From the NCBI GenBank assembly GCA_035290885.1, contig DATDTL010000080.1:1-8963 (forward strand): a DNA stretch of 8,963 bases, given 5' to 3'. Source of the DNA: JACQID01 sp035290885. Lineage in GTDB: Archaea > Aenigmatarchaeota > Aenigmatarchaeia > GW2011-AR5. The notes under the pieces are model-generated. The model made no database searches. It was not told the origin of the DNA and saw only the letters and a program-made list of their open reading frames with translations. Made by a program: the position numbers and the translations under genes. How positions within the stretch are numbered: the stretch's first letter is position 1; every line of letters begins with the position of its first letter. Shown one piece after another: positions 1-5,031 of this stretch.

Positions 1-120
1 ACTGACGTGGAAGCCTTTTTTGAAAAAACCGCAACGCCGTTTGGTTCAGGCGCAAAAATTGATTGCCCAAAAGAACACCTCGGCAAACAAGTTTATGTAA
101 TTATCAGAAAACAAAAATAA
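1..120 (+). CDS. DUF2080 family transposase-associated protein, C-terminal part
   Basis: This frame is open from the first base and ends at TAA 118-120, giving the last 39 residues of a protein whose start lies outside the window. The visible part reads roughly EKTATPFGSGAKIDCPKEHLGKQVYVII. It matches what I recall of the archaeal DUF2080 family: E-K-T-v-x-P-F-G-n-s-a, then v-P-K-e-w-x-G-K-x-V-x-V-I, a swapped-hairpin (AbrB-like) fold. Family members are small proteins, usually about 50-70 residues, typically encoded beside archaeal insertion-sequence transposases, and their function is not well established. The stretch after it contains a possible transposase remnant, which fits that context. 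The assignment rests on recalled motif similarity over a short fragment. Confidence 0.6.
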   Translation, partial: TDVEAFFEKTATPFGSGAKIDCPKEHLGKQVYVIIRKQK

Positions 121-334
121 TTATGCAACAAAGCATCTTGACTTCAAACCATTGAAAGTATATGCGAGTACCGGGCTGAATGAGTGCCCTATACTCCAGA
201 AACTGCTGTTGGGCGAGCCTGATCGTGTAGAAGCACAGGCATTCATCGTCAAGATGGGAGTCTGGCTCCGGCTCCGGCTCCGGCTCCTGAATGAGGAAAT
301 GCGTATACGAGATTCAGGCACTTGGCGTTCGTAG
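101..334 (+). pseudogene. Possible C-terminal remnant of an IS transposase
   Basis: After a TAA at 98-100 this frame is open to TAG 332-334 with no convincing start; the only candidates are TTG codons, for example at 152. The translated segment from about 182 to 310 contains P-I-L-Q-K-L-L-L-G-E-P-D-R-V-E-A-Q-A-F, then a hydrophobic stretch, then L-N-E-E-M-R-I-R. This resembles the end of several DDE transposases (IS1634-like and related), where a pattern such as P-(V/I)-x-L-K-x-P-x-R-V-E-A-x-x-F is followed by a hydrophobic helix and an E-R/E-x-x-R-R motif. The upstream catalytic region is absent, so it would be a deletion remnant. A hexanucleotide expansion lies inside it. The position just after a DUF2080 gene supports a mobile origin, but the similarity is recalled and weak, and the segment could be non-coding. 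Confidence 0.3.
264..287 (+). repeat. Hexanucleotide tandem repeat, 4 x GGCTCC
   Basis: Four perfect consecutive copies of GGCTCC occupy 264-269, 270-275, 276-281 and 282-287. In the plus-strand frame they encode an alternating Leu-Arg run, and on the minus strand a Ser-Arg run. Neither looks like a natural protein segment in this context. The repeat most likely arose by replication slippage in non-coding or decayed sequence. Confidence 0.9.
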
Positions 335-661
335 AGCTGGGCTTGCCGTCCATGCATAGAGAAAATAGACACTTATTTAAAGCTCGCCCTCGGCATTTAA
401 TATTTGAAAGATAGCGCTAATTGTTGCCGTTACGGGTTCAGTATTTCAAATACGTGAATTTATGAGGGATGAAAAATAAATAAAAAAGTAAAGGCGGTAT
501 GCGATGGCATTCTAATAGCCAGAAACCGAAAAACCTGTGCCCTAAACACTATGCTCCATATTTTTGGCATTTAAAGCGTCAATTTTTATCAGGTGCCTTG
601 CCGGTTCGCGTGCAAAATTAGCAGGTAAGCCGGTTGTTTCGCGATCAACGGCCGGATGATT
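335..661. other. Gene-free stretch upstream of nucS
   Basis: No reading frame with a credible start, ribosome site or recognisable protein was found on either strand, and no tRNA or CRISPR pattern. The composition is mixed: A/T-rich around 370-490, and more G/C-rich around 595-655, where GCCGGTT occurs twice (600-606 and 629-635). The one clear structural signal is the inverted repeat at 401-452, listed separately. The stretch lies between mobile-element debris and the nucS promoter and may be decayed transposon sequence. Confidence 0.6.
401..452. repeat. 9-bp perfect inverted repeat
   Basis: TATTTGAAA at 401-409 is the exact reverse complement of TTTCAAATA at 444-452, separated by 34 bases. 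No T tract directly follows, so it does not look like a terminator. It could be a weak RNA stem, an operator, or chance in an A/T-rich region. Confidence 0.5.
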
Positions 662-699
662 TATAATTAAATTAATATATTATTATTTTAATTAATTAT
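661..699 (+). promoter_or_regulatory. AT-only promoter region of nucS with imperfect palindrome
   Basis: The 39 bases before the nucS start codon contain only A and T. TATAATTAA at 662-670 sits about 30-38 bases before the ATG, where an archaeal TATA box would lie for a leaderless or very short-leader transcript. Its reverse complement TTAATTATA occupies 692-700 and overlaps the first base of the start codon. No Shine-Dalgarno sequence is present. Because of the extreme base composition, the exact box cannot be fixed, and the palindrome may be incidental. Confidence 0.55.
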
Positions 700-1491
700 A
701 TGGCACTGTTTGAAAATCCAGATTTGATGGAGGCCGAAAGAGTGGTAAGGGAAGGCGTGCTCGGCGGCCGTATGGTCATAGTCGTGGGAAAGTGCATAGT
801 CAATTACTACGGCCGGGCAGGGTCGGTGTTGCCTGAAGGGGAAAGGCTGCTAATAATCAAGGAGGACGGCTCGGTTCTCGTTCACCAGAAAGAGAAATAT
901 ACGCCTGTGAATTACCAGCCGGCCGGGTGCAATGTGACGTGCGTGCTGAAAGGCGGCTCGCTTGCCATAATGTCCCAACGGAAGAAGCCAAAGGAGATGC
1001 TTCGTGCGCTTTTCAGCTCCGTAAAGTGCGCTGGTAGCTTTGACATCGTTGACAAGGAAACGATAACCCTTGCGGGCTCCGAGCGCGACCTTGCGCTGCG
1101 CATATTCCGCGAGCCTGATGCCATAGAGAAAGGCCTGCGGCTTACCGGGATGGAAAAGTCCGTGAAATCCGGCCAGATAGACCTGTTCGGCGAAGATTCC
1201 GGCGGGAACTTGGTGGTTATAGAACTCAAAAGAAAGAAAGTGGGCTTGGAATCCGTAAGCCAGTTGAAGCGTTATACTGACGAGATCAGGGCGGCTAACG
1301 GGCAGAAAGGCGTGCGTGGTCTCCTTTGCGGCCCGGCGCTTACTGTAAACGCCATGAAACTGCTACGTGCCGAGGGGCTTGAATTTGTGGAAATCAAGCC
1401 CAGCACCGTGACGTTCAAGAACGCCGGAATAATCGTAGAAAAACGGCAGAAACGCTTGGGCGACTTTTATTCCGTCATGACTGAAAAATGA
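700..1491 (+). CDS. nucS: Endonuclease NucS/EndoMS (mismatch-specific)
   Basis: The 263-residue product matches the NucS/EndoMS family, which cleaves both strands around certain mismatches and also acts on branched DNA as a PCNA-coupled repair enzyme. The N-terminal DNA-binding and dimerisation half (about 1-115) shows the typical Y-Y-G-R-A-G-S (36-42), G-E-R-L-L-I-I-K-E-D-G-S (47-58) and N-Y-Q-P-A-G (71-76) blocks. The C-terminal RecB-like nuclease half carries G-Q-I-D-L-F-G (158-164), I-E-L-K-R (174-178) and Q-L-K-R-Y (188-192). The expected active-site residues are D161, E175 and K177, with Q188 contributing. Near the C-terminus QKRLGDFY (250-257) fits a PIP box (Q-x-x-L-x-x-aromatic-aromatic), predicting sliding-clamp binding. 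Length is normal for the family. The ATG at 700 is preceded by an AT-only promoter, consistent with a leaderless message. The next gene, an ATP-cone nuclease, follows on the same strand after 66 bases. Confidence 0.93.
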   Translation: MALFENPDLMEAERVVREGVLGGRMVIVVGKCIVNYYGRAGSVLPEGERLLIIKEDGSVLVHQKEKYTPVNYQPAGCNVTCVLKGGSLAIMSQRKKPKEMLRALFSSVKCAGSFDIVDKETITLAGSERDLALRIFREPDAIEKGLRLTGMEKSVKSGQIDLFGEDSGGNLVVIELKRKKVGLESVSQLKRYTDEIRAANGQKGVRGLLCGPALTVNAMKLLRAEGLEFVEIKPSTVTFKNAGIIVEKRQKRLGDFYSVMTEK

Positions 1492-1529
1492 GTTGATGCA
1501 TGAATTTTAACTGGCATGACATATTTTCT

Positions 1530-1537
1530 TTAATATT
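1530..1537 (+). promoter_or_regulatory. Candidate TATA box for the ATP-cone nuclease gene
   Basis: TTAATATT lies 21-28 bases before the ATG at 1558, inside the 66-base gap after nucS. No ribosome binding site precedes that ATG. The arrangement suggests a separate, nearly leaderless transcript rather than obligatory co-transcription with nucS. It is based on position and composition only. Confidence 0.4.
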
Positions 1538-1557
1538 CCCCGTGCGCAAATACTTTC

Positions 1558-2358
1558 ATGGATGTGACCAAGGCATCAGGCGAGCGCCAGCGTTTCCGCC
1601 CGGGCAAGATATACAGTACGTGCAGGCGCGCCGGCGCGTCGCGCGAGATGACAGATAGCATCGTTCGGGAAGTCAAGTCAAAGCTTTACGACGGCATGCC
1701 GACAAGCGAGATATCCAAGACAGTTCTCAAAATGCTGCGCCCGGACGTCTGCGCAGCCGCCAAATACCGGCTCAAGCAGGCGATAATGCAACTTGGTCCG
1801 GACGGTTTCATATTTGAGGAGTTCATCGCATCCCTTCTGGAAAGCTATGGGTTCAGGACGCGCGTGGGCAGGACGTTCCCTGGCAAATGCGTCGGCCATG
1901 AGGTTGACGTGGAGGCTGTGAGGGACAAGCGCTATATGGTGGAGTGCAAATACCATAACTTTCGCGGCATCCACAGCGATGTAAAGGTGGCGATGTACAC
2001 GCATGCGCGTTTCCTTGACCTGTCGGAGGATTTTGACGTTCCGTGGCTCGTATGCAACACCAAATTCACGCCGGATGCCATAGTTTACGGCGAGTGCGCC
2101 GGCATGAAAATGACCGGCTGGCGGTATCCGGAAGGGAGCGGCCTCGAAGCCATGATAGAGGAGAAGAAGCATTATCCGGTCAGCATACTGCGCTCGGTTG
2201 ACAGGAGGGCGAAAAGTGTTATGGCAGCGGCGGGCATACTTACAGCCAAAGCCGTTCTTGACGGCCGCGAGGCGGTTCTTAAAGCGGCAGGAATACCGGA
2301 TGGCAAAGCCCGCGCAATCGTGGCAGAAGCCGAAAAAATATGCGAATTGAAGAAATAA
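1558..2358 (+). CDS. ATP-cone domain fused to Mrr-like restriction endonuclease
   Basis: This 266-residue protein begins with an ATP-cone-like domain (about 1-75), the nucleotide-sensing module best known from ribonucleotide reductases and NrdR. V-T-K-A-S-G-E-R-Q-R-F opens it, followed by a helical region with L-Y-D-G-M-P-T-S-E-I and A-A-A-K-Y-R-L-K. A restriction-endonuclease fold follows (about 83-205): G-F-I-F-E-E-F, then G-H-E-V-D-V-E-A (113-120) and V-E-C-K-Y-H (128-133). D117, E129 and K131 form the expected D...E-x-K catalytic set. W-L-V-C-N-T-K-F-T and G-W-R-Y-P, typical of this architecture, come next. The last 45 residues contain a helix-hairpin-helix-like segment (A-A-G-I-P-D-G-K-A-R-A) that may bind DNA. 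Such fusions are known in bacteria and archaea, but I do not know an established role. Binding of ATP or dATP regulating DNA cleavage is an inference. Lying next to nucS suggests genome maintenance or defence. Confidence 0.85.
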   Translation: MDVTKASGERQRFRPGKIYSTCRRAGASREMTDSIVREVKSKLYDGMPTSEISKTVLKMLRPDVCAAAKYRLKQAIMQLGPDGFIFEEFIASLLESYGFRTRVGRTFPGKCVGHEVDVEAVRDKRYMVECKYHNFRGIHSDVKVAMYTHARFLDLSEDFDVPWLVCNTKFTPDAIVYGECAGMKMTGWRYPEGSGLEAMIEEKKHYPVSILRSVDRRAKSVMAAAGILTAKAVLDGREAVLKAAGIPDGKARAIVAEAEKICELKK

Positions 2359-2410
2359 GACAGTAATTCGGTTGCCTATTATACAAAATAGTCAGCTATG
2401 AGAAAGTGGA

Positions 2411-2456
2411 AAACGAAAAAAATTCCCGGGCGGGCGCCTTTCTATGCCGCGCCCGG
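2411..2456 (-). terminator. Stem-loop plus T tract downstream of ftsZ
   Basis: CCGGGCG at 2426-2432 pairs perfectly with CGCCCGG at 2450-2456. GGC 2433-2435 can extend the stem against GCC 2446-2448, with one bulged base. Read on the minus strand, the stem is followed at once by GGGAATTTTTTTCGTTTT (2427 down to 2411), giving the T-rich stretch expected for archaeal termination. It lies 13 bases past the ftsZ stop codon. The stem sits in a gap between convergent genes, so it could also limit readthrough from the nuclease gene, but the T tract is only on the ftsZ side. Confidence 0.7.
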
Positions 2457-2469
2457 AAAGGGAGAATTC

Positions 2470-3507
2470 TTACGACAGGATGTCCACACCTAGGTCGTTC
2501 TTGGGGCCGGCCTTGGCCATGCCGCGTTTTGCGCCTTGGCCGAGTATGTAGGGTGACTTCACGCCAGTGACGATGGTTATCACGTGTATCTTGCCTTGGT
2601 ATTCCGGCAGTATCCTTGCGCCCCACATGACCATGGCGTCCTTGGACATGTTCTTGGAGACTGTTTCGCCTATGGTGTTTATCTCCTCAAGCTTCATGTC
2701 GTCGCCGCCTATGATCTGTATAAGGGCCCCGGAAGCGCCGGAATAGTCCACGTCAAGCAGCGGATGCGCCATCGCCTTGTTTACGGCTATCTGTGCCCTG
2801 TTGTGCCCGGCATCGCTCTCGGCCTCGCCAACGCCTATCGTGGCCACGCCGCCCGAGCGCATTATCGTCCTCACGTCTGCGTAGTCCAAGTTCACCAGTG
2901 AAGGCTGGGATATGGTTTCTGTTATGCCCTTTATCATCGTTGCGATGAGGTTGTCCGCGACGCCGAAAGCCTCCTTCAGCGGCCTGTTTCCGACCATTTC
3001 CACAAGCTTTTGGTTCTCAATCACGATGACAGTGTCGCAGAACTCCCTAAGCTTGGCAAGGCCTTCCTCGGCCTTGACTATCCTTGCGCCCTCTATCTTG
3101 AAAGGCAGCGTCACGGTCGCAATCACGATAGTGCCCTGCTCCTTGGCTATGCTGGCAACCACAGGGGCAGAGCCCGTTCCGGTTCCGCCTCCAAGGCCGC
3201 ACGTCAGGAACAGCAGGTCGCATCCCTGCAGGAGTTGCTTTATCGTCTCGCGCGACTCCTTGGCGGCCTTTTCGCCTACATCAGGGTATCCGCCGGCTCC
3301 GAGGCCCCTAGTAAGCTCCTTTCCGATTAGTATTCTTTTGTGGGCCCTTGTTACGTTCAGGTGCTTGGCGTCCGTGTTCGCAGCTATCGTGTTTGCGCCC
3401 TCTATGTTCAGGTCAGTAAGCCTAGTTATCGTGTTGCAGCCTGCGCCTCCGCAACCGATCACTACTATCCTCGCCTGGTCCATTTGGATGTCAAAATCGT
3501 CCGCCAT
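2470..3507 (-). CDS. ftsZ: Cell division GTPase FtsZ (archaeal type)
   Basis: The 345-residue product is a tubulin-family GTPase that polymerises into the division ring at mid-cell. Visible landmarks are the N-terminal G-C-G-G-A-G-C-N (18-25), N-T-D-A-K-H-L (44-50), the tubulin signature GGGTGTGSAP (106-115), and the T7 synergy loop N-L-D-Y-A-D (206-211), whose aspartates complete the GTPase site of the neighbouring subunit. The start is ATG at 3507, preceded on the minus strand by GGAGG at a normal distance. The C-terminal tail is short, with a roughly 20-residue basic linker ending in D-L-G-V-D-I-L-S. This is a possible partner-binding peptide and differs from the bacterial I-P-x-F-L motif. 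No ftsA- or sepF-like gene is adjacent, and the gene appears monocistronic. Archaea often have two paralogues, FtsZ1 and FtsZ2; I cannot tell which this is from sequence alone. Confidence 0.96.
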   Translation of the reverse strand: MADDFDIQMDQARIVVIGCGGAGCNTITRLTDLNIEGANTIAANTDAKHLNVTRAHKRILIGKELTRGLGAGGYPDVGEKAAKESRETIKQLLQGCDLLFLTCGLGGGTGTGSAPVVASIAKEQGTIVIATVTLPFKIEGARIVKAEEGLAKLREFCDTVIVIENQKLVEMVGNRPLKEAFGVADNLIATMIKGITETISQPSLVNLDYADVRTIMRSGGVATIGVGEAESDAGHNRAQIAVNKAMAHPLLDVDYSGASGALIQIIGGDDMKLEEINTIGETVSKNMSKDAMVMWGARILPEYQGKIHVITIVTGVKSPYILGQGAKRGMAKAGPKNDLGVDILS

Positions 3508-3514
3508 TCGTATT

Positions 3515-3519
3515 CCTCC
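3515..3519 (-). promoter_or_regulatory. Ribosome binding site of ftsZ
   Basis: The plus strand reads CCTCC, giving GGAGG on the minus strand 7 bases before the ATG at 3507-3505. This supports the chosen ftsZ start and shows that ftsZ is translated with a leader, unlike the neighbouring leaderless-looking genes. Confidence 0.75.
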
Positions 3520-3548
3520 ATAGATGTTTATGGAAATATATGTTACGG

Positions 3549-3567
3549 TATAAAAATACTATTTATA
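3549..3567 (-). promoter_or_regulatory. TATA-like elements of the ftsZ promoter
   Basis: On the minus strand TATAAATA (3567-3560) is followed closely by an A/T run ending in ATTTTTATA (3557-3549). Either lies 42-60 bases before the ftsZ ATG, so transcription from about 25 bases downstream would give a leader of roughly 15-35 nt that contains the GGAGG site. The same region read on the plus strand contains TATAAAAAT (3549-3557), which could drive transcription in the opposite direction. Confidence 0.5.
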
Positions 3568-3579
3568 CACGAAGCACAT

Positions 3580-3674
3580 ATTCCCGCAGGAGCTTCTAAA
3601 AAATAGTAACTACTGAAGTTCACGCACGCTTGTTCAAATCTCTTGGTCGGGCTTTGAACAAGCTTATTTTTCTT
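3580..3674 (+). ncRNA. Candidate small RNA ending in a perfect 11-bp hairpin
   Basis: GCTTGTTCAAA (3628-3638) and TTTGAACAAGC (3653-3663) are perfect reverse complements around a 14-base loop. They are followed directly by TTATTTTTCTT (3664-3674), the form of a plus-strand terminator. No plus-strand gene lies upstream for more than 1.2 kb, so there is no coding transcript to terminate. A plus-strand TATAAAAAT at 3549-3557 could start a transcript near 3580, giving an RNA of roughly 90 nt. The hairpin itself is certain. The RNA, its start and its role are inferred, and the hairpin could instead be a protein-binding operator or a barrier to antisense transcription. Confidence 0.35.
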
Positions 3675-3778
3675 GCCTGCCTAATATACTTTTCTATTCC
3701 CGAAAATTCATTTTTAAAAAGAATGCCCGAAACGTTTGCCAAGAGCGCCGAAGTACTGTAAAAACGCGGGCCTGCAAT

Positions 3779-3788
3779 CTATTTATTC
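3779..3788 (+). promoter_or_regulatory. Candidate TATA box for the small secreted protein gene
   Basis: CTATTTATTC lies 22-31 bases before the ATG at 3810, and no Shine-Dalgarno sequence precedes that start. This is the spacing of a leaderless archaeal promoter. A second A/T block (TTTTTAAAAA, 3711-3720), flanked by direct repeats of CCCGAAA (3699-3705 and 3726-3732), lies further upstream and might be a regulatory or alternative promoter site. Confidence 0.4.
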
Positions 3789-3809
3789 CGCCTGAAAGAA
3801 AGCTTATTC

Positions 3810-4187
3810 ATGAACAAGATTCTTCCGTCAATTATATTCATAATAATACTTGCGGTGCTCTACTTTGCCGGCGGCTCGCTGAACTGCGTTTCCGTGGCAG
3901 GCTTCACAGAATGCTGGTCGTTCATAGGGAAAAACATGACCTCCAGCCTGTGCTCCGGTAACGCGACCTCGTGCTACGCCACCACGGAAGATCAGATGTA
4001 CAATGCCCACATTTCCGCGCTTTTGAGCGCCTGCGACAAGGCGCGCGCCGAGAATTACGCGATTCAAGGCACCACCGAAGGGATAAAGAACGCGGTGAAC
4101 TCGTTCTTCAACCAGACGCTGGAAGCGCGGGACCTCTGCGAGAATCCGGCGACTTACTTGGTTTACCGCGAATACAGCGCGGCATAG
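3810..4187 (+). CDS. Small membrane-anchored, cysteine-rich exported protein
   Basis: I do not recognise this 125-residue protein. Residues 5-22 form one strongly hydrophobic helix after a short basic start (M-N-K), giving either an uncleaved membrane anchor or a signal peptide. The rest is hydrophilic and contains six cysteines (26, 35, 48, 55, 75, 110), enough for three disulfides. It also has three N-x-T sequons at N42, N51 and N101. Both features point to an extracellular domain that is disulfide-bonded and N-glycosylated. Residues 60-108 look mostly helical. The start is the first ATG and is preceded by a TATA-like box at leaderless distance. The gene ends 31 bases before the deacetylase gene, which has its own promoter-like box. 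Function is unknown; a surface or cell-envelope role is an inference. Confidence 0.75.
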   Translation: MNKILPSIIFIIILAVLYFAGGSLNCVSVAGFTECWSFIGKNMTSSLCSGNATSCYATTEDQMYNAHISALLSACDKARAENYAIQGTTEGIKNAVNSFFNQTLEARDLCENPATYLVYREYSAA

Positions 4188-4190
4188 GCT

Positions 4191-4200
4191 TTTTATAAAT
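4191..4200 (+). promoter_or_regulatory. TATA box of the PIG-L deacetylase gene
   Basis: TTTTATAAAT sits 19-28 bases before the ATG at 4219, directly after the stop codon of the preceding gene. No ribosome binding site precedes the ATG, so a leaderless transcript is likely. This also favours 4219 over an out-of-frame ATG at 4209. Confidence 0.6.
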
Positions 4201-4218
4201 TAAGCGCAATGGCAATCC

Positions 4219-4887
4219 ATGAAGCTGCTGGTTTTCTCCGCCCATCCGGACGACGCGGATTTCGTTTGCGGCGCAACCGTCGCGAAGAAAGCATCGGAAG
4301 GGCACGAAGTCCATTACGTGGTCGCCACCGGCGGGCAGAAAGGCAATCAAGGCACGGATGCCTCCCCGGACGAGTTCGCTCGCATGCGGGAAAACGAGGA
4401 GCGAAGGGCTGCGGCCATGCTTGGCGTTCGCAGCGTCACCTTTCTCAATCACGTTGACGGCGAACTGGAAGACAGCCACGCCCTGAGGTCGCAAATAGTG
4501 AAGGCCATACGGGAGATAAAGCCGGACATTCTTGTATGCATGGATCCGGCTTTGCAGAAGTTTGACAATGTTCACCGATATCACAGGGACCACCGTATGA
4601 TGTCCATAGCGGTGTTTGACGCGGGCTACCCTGCCGCCGGCAACCCTAATTTTTACCCGGAAGCCGGCAAGCCGTGGGCCCCTAAGGAGTTCTGGTTTTT
4701 CGGCGGCGAAACGAGCATATTCGAGGATGTAACCGGCTTCATGGACACCAAGATAAAGGCGCTGACTGAGCACAAGTCTCAGGTCAATCCCCAGATGGAT
4801 GCGCGCATCCGCGAATGGGCATCCGAGAACGGCAAAAAAGCCGGCTTTGCCTATGCAGAAGGTTTTCGTGTCGTCAGTTTAAGATAA
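4219..4887 (+). CDS. PIG-L/LmbE family N-acetyl-sugar deacetylase
   Basis: The 222-residue product belongs to the PIG-L/LmbE family of zinc-dependent deacetylases, which remove N-acetyl groups, usually from GlcNAc-containing glycolipids or thiol precursors. The N-terminus carries the zinc motif A-H-P-D-D (8-12) followed by D-F-V-C-G-A (14-19). H9 and D12 are expected metal ligands and D11 the catalytic base. A second histidine motif, H-R-D-H (122-125), supplies the third ligand. R-E-N-E-E-R-R-A-A (57-65) is the usual helix near the active site. There is no signal peptide, so it should be cytoplasmic. The substrate cannot be read from the sequence; glycolipid, protein-linked sugar or a low-molecular-weight thiol are all possible. 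The stop codon TAA lies inside a 9-bp direct repeat created by insertion of a MITE-like element, which leaves the coding sequence intact. Confidence 0.88.
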   Translation: MKLLVFSAHPDDADFVCGATVAKKASEGHEVHYVVATGGQKGNQGTDASPDEFARMRENEERRAAAMLGVRSVTFLNHVDGELEDSHALRSQIVKAIREIKPDILVCMDPALQKFDNVHRYHRDHRMMSIAVFDAGYPAAGNPNFYPEAGKPWAPKEFWFFGGETSIFEDVTGFMDTKIKALTEHKSQVNPQMDARIREWASENGKKAGFAYAEGFRVVSLR

Positions 4888-4889
4888 CA
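4881..4889 (+). repeat. Target site duplication, left copy
   Basis: AAGATAACA occurs here and again at 4988-4996, exactly flanking the inverted-repeat element. It contains the stop codon of the deacetylase gene (TAA 4885-4887). A perfect 9-bp direct repeat abutting inverted repeats is the usual footprint of a DDE-transposase insertion. Confidence 0.85.
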
Positions 4890-4987
4890 GGCTTTGCCCA
4901 AAAAGTAGTAAGTCGGCACAAGATATTGTGATTCCATTCTCATAGAACACAACTTGTCGGCTTCTTCTGGACTTATTAGGCAAAGCC
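4890..4987. mobile_element. MITE-like element, 98 bp with 17-bp terminal inverted repeats
   Basis: The left end GGCTTTGCCCAAAAAGT (4890-4906) and the right end ACTTATTAGGCAAAGCC (4971-4987) are inverted repeats matching at 15 of 17 positions, with the outer 9 bp perfect. Weaker inverted similarity with small indels continues inward, for example ACAAG near 4918-4922 against CTTGT at 4953-4957, so most of the element is near-palindromic. Perfect 9-bp direct repeats abut both ends. The interior is too short to encode a transposase and has no reading frame. It is therefore a non-autonomous element moved by a transposase encoded elsewhere. I cannot assign the IS family; an 8-9 bp duplication is compatible with several. 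Confidence 0.85.
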
Positions 4988-4996
4988 AAGATAACA
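4988..4996 (+). repeat. Target site duplication, right copy
   Basis: AAGATAACA repeats the 9 bases immediately left of the element. Removing one copy together with the 98-bp element restores a continuous sequence TTTAAGATAACAGAAAGC across the junction. Confidence 0.85.
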
Positions 4997-5001
4997 GAAA
5001 G

Positions 5002-5009
5002 CTTAATTA
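5002..5009 (+). promoter_or_regulatory. Candidate TATA box for the two-TM protein gene
   Basis: CTTAATTA lies 23-30 bases before the ATG at 5032. The start has no Shine-Dalgarno sequence, consistent with a leaderless first gene of the 5032-6957 cluster. The box lies just right of the MITE, so the insertion may have displaced any upstream regulatory sites. Confidence 0.4.
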
Positions 5010-5031
5010 GCGCACGGGAATAAAATAAACG

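Noticed and set aside
121..372. Minus-strand frame encoding a Ser-Arg-rich protein
   Set aside because: The Ser-Arg run is only the reverse reading of the GGCTCC microsatellite. There is no promoter or ribosome site, and the composition is unlike a natural protein.
2912..3523. 203-residue plus-strand frame opposite ftsZ
   Set aside because: It is a shadow of the strongly supported ftsZ gene, with no motifs of its own.
3628..3663. GTTCAAATC resembling a tRNA T-loop
   Set aside because: The flanking bases do not form a T stem, and no D arm, anticodon arm or acceptor stem can be drawn. The segment belongs to a simple 11-bp hairpin.
4209..4457. Earlier ATG at 4209 before the deacetylase
   Set aside because: It is in another frame and yields an arginine-rich sequence without motifs. 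The frame from 4219 carries the complete zinc-binding motifs.
4108..4773. 221-residue minus-strand frame
   Set aside because: It is fully antisense to the deacetylase gene and the end of the cysteine-rich protein gene, and shows no known motif. The plus-strand frames explain the sequence.
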